Assembly (NCBI GenBank): GCA_015222595.1
Contig: JADFVP010000042.1
Span: 1-10,644 of the forward strand
Direction: 5' to 3'
DNA from: Pseudomonadota bacterium
GTDB taxonomy: Bacteria > Desulfobacterota > GWC2-55-46 > JADFVP01
Length of the DNA stretch: 10,644 nucleotides
Shown here: one piece after another, positions 6,904-10,644 of the stretch
How the letters are laid out: the number at the start of each line of letters is the position of its first letter
How positions within the stretch are numbered: position 1 is the stretch's first letter
Notes under the pieces: generated by a model
Seen by the model: the letters and a program-made list of their open reading frames with translations, nothing else
What the model was told of the DNA's origin: nothing
Database searches by the model: none
Program-made: the position numbers and the translations under genes

Positions 6904-6933
6904 AAAAAGGCTCAGGTCCAAAAGACCTGAGCC
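6904..6933 (-). terminator. rho-independent terminator of motAB
   Basis: GGCTCAGGTC (6909-6918) and GACCTGAGCC (6924-6933) form a perfect 10-bp stem with a 5-nt loop. On the minus strand it is followed by TTTTT (6904-6908). It ends the motAB transcript about 100 nt after the motB stop and separates it from the act operon. Confidence 0.92.
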
Positions 6934-6955
6934 TGAAAAGCGCGTTTCCCTTACT

Positions 6956-7015
6956 TTACTTTGCTATCAGCTTTTTTATAAAGCGCAAAACTCCGCCCCT
7001 GCTAACGGCTTTAGC
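6956..7015 (-). pseudogene. short remnant resembling the MotB C-terminus
   Basis: Just downstream of the motB stop, the minus strand reads an open stretch of 19 codons ending RFIKKLIAK and a TAA at 6956. MotB itself ends RRVIIKLIAK. Five terminal residues are identical and the nucleotides are alike (AAG CTG ATA GCA AAG versus AAG TTG ATT GCA AAG). There is no start codon or ribosome site, and a TGA precedes it. It could be the tail of a deleted second motB-like gene or a partial duplication. The similarity is short, so chance is possible. Confidence 0.35.
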
Positions 7016-7031
7016 TCAAAGCGCGCTACTC

Positions 7032-8114
7032 CTACTTTGCAATCAACTTTATTATTACCCTTCTGTTGGCCGCGCGGCCCTCTTCCGTGAGGTTGGACTC
7101 AACAGGGCGGTGCTCGCCGTAACCGGCGGCAGAGATACGCGCCGGGTCGAGCCTTCCCTCAACCGTAAGGTAGCGCACCACGGCAGAGGCGCGTGCTGCG
7201 GAAAGCTCCCAGTTGGAAGGGTACTTGACCGAGCTTATCGGCAGGTTGTCGGTATGGCCCTCAACAACAACATTGTAGCCCGGATTGAGCCCCAGAACAT
7301 TGGCCAGCTCGCTTAGCACGTACTTCGTATACTCTGCCAGCTCCACTCCGCCCTCGTTAAAGGTCACCCTGTTTCTGAGCGTTATCTCCACCCCCTGCTT
7401 CTTTACAGCAACCAGAAGGCTCTCTCCGACATCGAGATCCTCGAAGGTTCTCAGTATCTCGTCGCGCAGGAAGTTTATCTGGCTCGATATAACAGGGCCT
7501 GTGTCGGCCTCGGTAACGTCCTGGGTCTGGGAGTTGTAGAGTTCTCCGACAGGGTCTCCGCTTCTAAGAAGATCCGAGATGGAAGAGTACTTCTTGTTGC
7601 TGTCCTGCAGGTTTGCAGCGGCAAAGGAGAAGAACATTATGAAGACGGCCAGCAGCAGCGTCATGGCGTCGCCGTAGGAGATCAGCCAGTTGGAGTTGGA
7701 GTCTAACTCCTCGTCGCGGTCCTTTGAGCGTATCAGCCGGGACTTCTCGAAACCGTTGCTTCTGTCGCGCCAGTCTACGCTAGCCGAGCCGCCGCCGAGT
7801 TTATTGTCCTTGTAGTACTGTATCAGCCGGTCGCGCTCGGCCTCTAAAGCATCGTAGCGCGAGACCTGAAAATCGAGACTGTTCTCAAGGTCGACACACC
7901 TCTTCTCGGACTTGGTAAAGTCCTTCTTCAGCGCGGCATAGGCCTCCTCTATGTACTCCCTATGCCTCTCAAGCTCCTCGTGCTTCTGCTCGGACCTCTC
8001 CTTAAAGGCGGCAAACTCACTTTTAAGCGCCTGGAAATCCTCCTGCTGGCGCTTCGAGCCCTTCGGGTCGGAGCCGGTGGAGAGTGCTCTTTTTATCGAT
8101 TCGTATATTTTCAT
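7032..8114 (-). CDS. motB: Flagellar stator protein MotB with long cytoplasmic coiled coil
   Basis: This 360-aa protein has an OmpA-like peptidoglycan-binding domain from about 243 to 360, with VEGHTDNLPI (284-293), NWELSAARASAVVRYL (301-316) and a GYGEHRP loop. The single membrane helix is at about 150-168 and begins NWLISYGDAMTLLL; Asp149 corresponds to the ion-carrying aspartate of MotB/PomB. Most MotB proteins have only about 20-30 residues before this helix, whereas here about 140 residues come first. Residues 22-105 are charged and heptad-like (long KSEFAAFKERSEQKHEELER-type helices). The ATG start has no clear ribosome site, and motA ends 32 bp upstream. Cotranscription with motA from the sigma28 promoter is likely. 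A general MotB/OmpA-family role is alternative, but the motA neighbour argues for the flagellar stator. Confidence 0.9.
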   Translation of the reverse strand: MKIYESIKRALSTGSDPKGSKRQQEDFQALKSEFAAFKERSEQKHEELERHREYIEEAYAALKKDFTKSEKRCVDLENSLDFQVSRYDALEAERDRLIQYYKDNKLGGGSASVDWRDRSNGFEKSRLIRSKDRDEELDSNSNWLISYGDAMTLLLAVFIMFFSFAAANLQDSNKKYSSISDLLRSGDPVGELYNSQTQDVTEADTGPVISSQINFLRDEILRTFEDLDVGESLLVAVKKQGVEITLRNRVTFNEGGVELAEYTKYVLSELANVLGLNPGYNVVVEGHTDNLPISSVKYPSNWELSAARASAVVRYLTVEGRLDPARISAAGYGEHRPVESNLTEEGRAANRRVIIKLIAK

Positions 8115-8146
8115 AACAGAGTTTGAGTGCCGTACAGATAGACGGC

Positions 8147-8902
8147 TCAGTCGAGCCGCTGGTTCGGCGGCAGTATGGCGTTAAGATGCCTCTTGAGCTT
8201 CACCGGGTTCTCCTTGCGCGAGATACCAAGAATTCCGTCGGTGATAACCCGCATCAGCATAATTTCGCTATCGGTCCGCCTCTTCAGCTTGGCAGAGAGC
8301 GGTAGAAAGATAAGGTTGGCCAGGATAAGACCGTAGAATGTACTGACGAGCGCCTGGGCAAGCGGGCCGCCTATAGCCTCCGGGTTTCCGAAGAAGAGCA
8401 TCATCTGTATAAGGCCGATAAGAGTACCGACCATGCCGAAGGCAGGGGCGTAGCGGGCCATTGAACGCAGTATCATCTCGCCGGACTCGTGCCTGAGCGA
8501 GAGAAAGATCCGCTCCTTTTCGAGTATCGTATAGATATCCTTCTCGTCGTAACCATCGACCACAAGTTCGACTCCGAGCTTGAGCGTCCGGTTGTAGAGG
8601 CTCTCCTCCTCGGTCTCGAGCTTCTTGAGCCCGCCGACGCGGTAGATACGCGCAAGGTCGAGTATCTCGTTCACATAGGCGCTCGGCGGAAAGATATCTC
8701 TTTTGAATACATTTATTGCAACGTGCACGATATGGCGAACATCTTTAAAGGGGTAGGCGATGAAGGTGGCCGCAATGGTGCCTCCTATAGTAATAAAGGC
8801 GGCATTGAGGTTTAAGAAGATTATGGCGTTCTCGCCGCGAAGAATAGCGGTAGAGATAAGCGCTATACCCAAGAGTATACCGCTGAAGGTCATTATGTTC
8901 AT
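8147..8902 (-). CDS. motA: Flagellar stator protein MotA (MotA/PomA family)
   Basis: This 251-aa MotA/TolQ/ExbB-superfamily protein has four membrane segments near 4-22, 30-50, 152-172 and 183-203, and a cytoplasmic loop between the second and third. Family signatures are GGTIAATFIAYP (40-51), APAFGMVGTLIGLI (152-165) and LANLIFLPLSAKLKRR (194-209). Pro153 and Pro201 match the two prolines needed for torque generation. Thr160 and Thr188 lie 28 residues apart, the spacing of Thr158 and Thr186 in sodium-type PomA. The length is normal for PomA-like proteins. The ATG at 8902 is preferred over the ATG three codons in because a GGGAGGGG block lies about 10 nt upstream. It works with MotB as an ion channel in the inner membrane that turns the flagellar rotor. 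Confidence 0.93.
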   Translation of the reverse strand: MNIMTFSGILLGIALISTAILRGENAIIFLNLNAAFITIGGTIAATFIAYPFKDVRHIVHVAINVFKRDIFPPSAYVNEILDLARIYRVGGLKKLETEEESLYNRTLKLGVELVVDGYDEKDIYTILEKERIFLSLRHESGEMILRSMARYAPAFGMVGTLIGLIQMMLFFGNPEAIGGPLAQALVSTFYGLILANLIFLPLSAKLKRRTDSEIMLMRVITDGILGISRKENPVKLKRHLNAILPPNQRLD

Positions 8903-8992
8903 TCTACTGCTGCCCCTCCCTGGGCTTCTTTTCGGACTGACCGCACTACGAAAGTCGACTTACCTGTCTCTTCGCAATGCGCCTTATCAGAC

Positions 8993-9019
8993 ATATCGCA
9001 TAAGCGGAGAAAAACTTTA
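8993..9019 (-). promoter_or_regulatory. sigma28 (FliA)-type flagellar promoter for motAB
   Basis: The minus strand reads TAAAGTTT (9012-9019), an exact match to the sigma28 -35 element. An 11-nt spacer follows, then TGCGATAT (8993-9000), against the consensus GCCGATAA with CGATA shared. Spacing is as expected. The start would be near 8985, giving a leader of about 80 nt before motA. This places motAB in the late flagellar class. Confidence 0.8.
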
Positions 9020-9042
9020 ATAAAAAAAATCGGCTTTCCGAT
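9019..9042 (-). terminator. short-stem terminator after nadA
   Basis: ATCGG and CCGAT (9029-9033 and 9038-9042) form a 5-bp stem with a 4-nt loop, followed on the minus strand by an eight-T run. It lies 10 nt after the nadA stop. The stem is short, so termination may be partial. The T-run abuts the -35 box of the motAB promoter. Confidence 0.6.
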
Positions 9043-9052
9043 ATCAGCGCCC

Positions 9053-9973
9053 CTAGTACTCTCTCGGCACGGCGAGCATGCGCTCTAGCGACGCCACGGC
9101 CTTTAGCCGTATCTCTTCGTCCACTCTCACTACGTTGGTCATCTCGCGAAGGCTAACGACCACGTCCTCTAATGTGGTCAGCTTCATGTTCGGGCAGATA
9201 AGCGACTCGGACGGCAGGATGAACTTCTTGTCCGGATTCTCTTTTTCCAACCTGTAGAGTATGCCCATCTCGGTGCCGACTATTATTGTAGTGGCCTCAG
9301 TCTCGCGCGCGTACTTGTACATGCCCGAAGTCGAGCAGACGTAGTCCGCCATCTCCACGACATCGGGGGCGCACTCGGGGTGGCAGACGAAGACCGCACC
9401 GGGGTTGTCGCTTCTGGCTTTCGTCACCTCTTCGGGGGTCAGCATATCGTGCGTAACGCAAAAGCCGTCCCACCACTCCATCTTTTTGTCCGTCTGGCGC
9501 GAGACGTACTGAGAGAGGTTCCTGTCCGGTATCATGTACACGGAGTCAGCCTCTACCGAGTCTACAACGCGGGCGGCATTAGCAGAAGTGCAGCAGATAT
9601 CGCTCTGCGCCTTAACAGCAGCGGAGGTATTTACGTACGCTACAACGGGCACGCCCGGACGCTTGGCTTTTTCTATTGCCAGCTCTTCAGCGGTTATCAT
9701 GTCGGCCATCGGGCACCCGGCGTCCATTCTAGGAAGTATGATCTTCTTTTCGGGCGCGAGTATCGCCGCACTCTCCGCCATAAAGTGAACTCCGCAAAAG
9801 ACTATCACGCTCGCATCGGACTCGGCTGCGGCCTGCGACAAGGCTAAAGAGTCGCCCGTTAAGTCTGCAGCCTCCTGCACCTCATCACGCTGGTAGTTGT
9901 GCGCTATCATGAACGCGTCGCGCTCTTTGAGCAGAACCTTAAGCTCTGCCCTCAACTCAACTTTGCTTGCCAT
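9053..9973 (-). CDS. nadA: Quinolinate synthase NadA
   Basis: This 306-aa enzyme condenses iminoaspartate with dihydroxyacetone phosphate to quinolinate, the precursor of NAD, in the cytoplasm. It uses an oxygen-sensitive [4Fe-4S] cluster. Family motifs are AHNYQRDEVQEAADLTGDSLALS (24-46), FCGVHFMAESA (59-69), AYVNTSAAVKAQSDICCTSANA (112-133), CHPEC (197-201) and SESLICPNMKLTTLEDV (255-271). By spacing with characterised NadA proteins, the cluster ligands are likely Cys87 (DAGCPMADM), Cys172 (WWDGFCVTH) and Cys260. The length matches the compact NadA type rather than the longer E. coli form. An AGAGGCGG ribosome site precedes the ATG. No nadB or nadC is adjacent in the window. Expression is probably from the promoter at 10042-10069. 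Confidence 0.96.
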   Translation of the reverse strand: MASKVELRAELKVLLKERDAFMIAHNYQRDEVQEAADLTGDSLALSQAAAESDASVIVFCGVHFMAESAAILAPEKKIILPRMDAGCPMADMITAEELAIEKAKRPGVPVVAYVNTSAAVKAQSDICCTSANAARVVDSVEADSVYMIPDRNLSQYVSRQTDKKMEWWDGFCVTHDMLTPEEVTKARSDNPGAVFVCHPECAPDVVEMADYVCSTSGMYKYARETEATTIIVGTEMGILYRLEKENPDKKFILPSESLICPNMKLTTLEDVVVSLREMTNVVRVDEEIRLKAVASLERMLAVPREY

Positions 9974-10040
9974 TGTCCGCCTCTTTGCAGTACTCTGTTA
10001 GAAGTCTATATAGAGGGTATCGGTCTACCCGTCTTGGCCA

Positions 10041-10055
10041 TACTATATGATAGTA
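10041..10055. promoter_or_regulatory. candidate operator palindrome between nadA and AMMECR1 gene
   Basis: TACTAT-ATG-ATAGTA is a perfect 15-bp palindrome. It covers the -10 box of the proposed nadA promoter, the classic position for a repressor. A second perfect palindrome, TCTATATAGA, lies at 10005-10014. The regulator is unknown; I do not match it with confidence to a known NAD repressor site. Confidence 0.45.
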
Positions 10056-10069
10056 CGGTTTTCTCTCAA
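10042..10069 (-). promoter_or_regulatory. probable nadA promoter
   Basis: The minus strand reads TTGAGA (10064-10069), a 16-nt spacer and TATAGT (10042-10047), a fair sigma70-type match. It would give a leader of about 60 nt before nadA. An alternative start could use TATATA-like sequence near 10005-10014, which lacks a -35 box. Confidence 0.5.
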
Positions 10070-10142
10070 AAGGCAATTATTTATTGAGGCCTGCAGTGCC
10101 AACGCAAAGAGCGGGGTTAAGGGGTTTAATCAGGGGTATCAG

Positions 10143-10644
10143 ATGGCGCTTATTGATAATGAAAAAACAGCACTGCTCAGGCTCGCAAGAGAGTCGATAG
10201 AGGAACGCCTGACGGGAGTAAAGCAGAGCGGCTCTCGGGTGGACGAGATTACAGCCGCCGGGGGCGGCGCGTTAACCGAAAAGCGCGGAGCCTTCGTAAC
10301 GCTAAAGAGCGGCGAGCACCTGCGCGGCTGCATAGGAACCTTCTCCGAAGAGGCCCCGCTCTATAAGACGATAACCGAAATGGCTGTTTCGGCTGCCACG
10401 CACGACCCGCGTTTTATGCCGGTTTCCATAGATGAATTGAAAGAGTTGAGGATAGAGATATCGGCCCTGACGCCTCTTGAGGTAATAGACGATGTCACTG
10501 AAATCGAGGTCGGGCGACACGGAATCTATATAACGAAGGGTCGAGCCTCTGGAGTGCTGCTGCCGCAGGTCGCAACTGAGCACAACCTCGACAGAGCCGC
10601 CTTCTTAGAGGCTCTGTGCCAAAAGGCGGGCCTTGGCCCGGGAG
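10143..10644 (+). CDS. AMMECR1-family protein (AmmeMemoRadiSam system protein A), 3' partial
   Basis: An open frame of 167 codons runs off the right edge. The start MALIDNEKTALLRLARESIEE is the usual N-terminal helix of the AMMECR1 family. The hallmark is GAFVTLKSGEHLRGCIGTF, with a conserved Cys in LRGCIGT. It is followed by AVSAATHDPRFMPVSIDELK, IEISALTPLEVID, and GRHGIYITKGRASGVLLPQVA. Family members are typically about 180-200 aa, so only the C-terminus is missing. The ATG is preceded by AGGGG 6 nt upstream. Many bacteria encode it beside Memo and radical-SAM genes or fused to them; those genes would lie to the right. Its biochemical function is not established. Confidence 0.93.
   Translation, partial: MALIDNEKTALLRLARESIEERLTGVKQSGSRVDEITAAGGGALTEKRGAFVTLKSGEHLRGCIGTFSEEAPLYKTITEMAVSAATHDPRFMPVSIDELKELRIEISALTPLEVIDDVTEIEVGRHGIYITKGRASGVLLPQVATEHNLDRAAFLEALCQKAGLGPG

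Noticed and set aside
3303..6977. Shared AAAAAAGCTGAT between 3303-3314 (plus) and about 6966-6977 (minus)
   Set aside because: A 12-base match in AT-rich sequence is expected by chance in a window this size, and the flanks do not align well.
6740..7090. Plus-strand open frame of 116 codons between the act promoter and motB
   Set aside because: It crosses the motAB terminator hairpin and the 3' end of motB, has no ribosome site and resembles no protein family.
10139..10583. Minus-strand open frames opposite the AMMECR1 gene
   Set aside because: They are shadows of a well-conserved coding frame on the plus strand.

Overview
The window looks like a chromosomal segment of a flagellated Gram-negative bacterium with a membrane-bound respiratory chain that uses c-type cytochromes. 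Three exported or membrane-anchored proteins carry c-type heme or Tat signatures. A flagellar stator pair sits next to them, and base composition is roughly half GC with frequent ATA isoleucine codons. The gene families (split alternative complex III, NadA, AMMECR1) fit a deltaproteobacterial or Desulfobacterota-like lineage, but the sequence alone does not fix the taxon.

Left part, 81-6315, all on the minus strand: an alternative complex III (ACIII, quinol:electron-acceptor oxidoreductase) operon. Transcription order is actA (pentaheme cytochrome), actB1 (molybdopterin-oxidoreductase-like, Tat exported), actB2 (Fe-S protein with 15 ligand-type cysteines), actC (NrfD-type quinol-binding membrane protein), actD (DUF3341 membrane protein) and actE (monoheme cytochrome). 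ActB, a fusion in many ACIIIs, is here two genes. actB2-C-D-E overlap or nearly touch, while actA/actB1 and actB1/actB2 are separated by about 165 bp. No actF is seen before the window edge. A very good sigma70-type promoter lies at 6648-6676, giving a structured leader of roughly 325 nt before actA. GC-rich short repeats of the GGGCCAAGTT kind begin right at the stop codons of actA, actB1 and actE.

Middle, 6316-9042: a gene-free stretch of about 700 bp holds the act promoter and leader, an isolated hairpin, the motAB terminator and a short motB-tail-like remnant. motA and motB follow on the minus strand, preceded by a clear flagellar sigma28-type promoter. MotB has an unusually long cytoplasmic coiled-coil N-terminus, and the stator residues hint at sodium-type coupling.

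Right part, 9053-10644: nadA (quinolinate synthase, NAD biosynthesis) on the minus strand with its own promoter, which is overlapped by a 15-bp palindrome, and a short-stem terminator. Divergent from it on the plus strand is an AMMECR1-family gene cut by the window end.

The ACIII proteins would oxidise membrane quinol in ActC, pass electrons through the Fe-S clusters of ActB2 to the hemes of ActA and ActE, and then to a terminal oxidase or soluble carrier not encoded here. The motAB, nadA and AMMECR1 genes appear to be independent transcription units with no evident functional link to ACIII.
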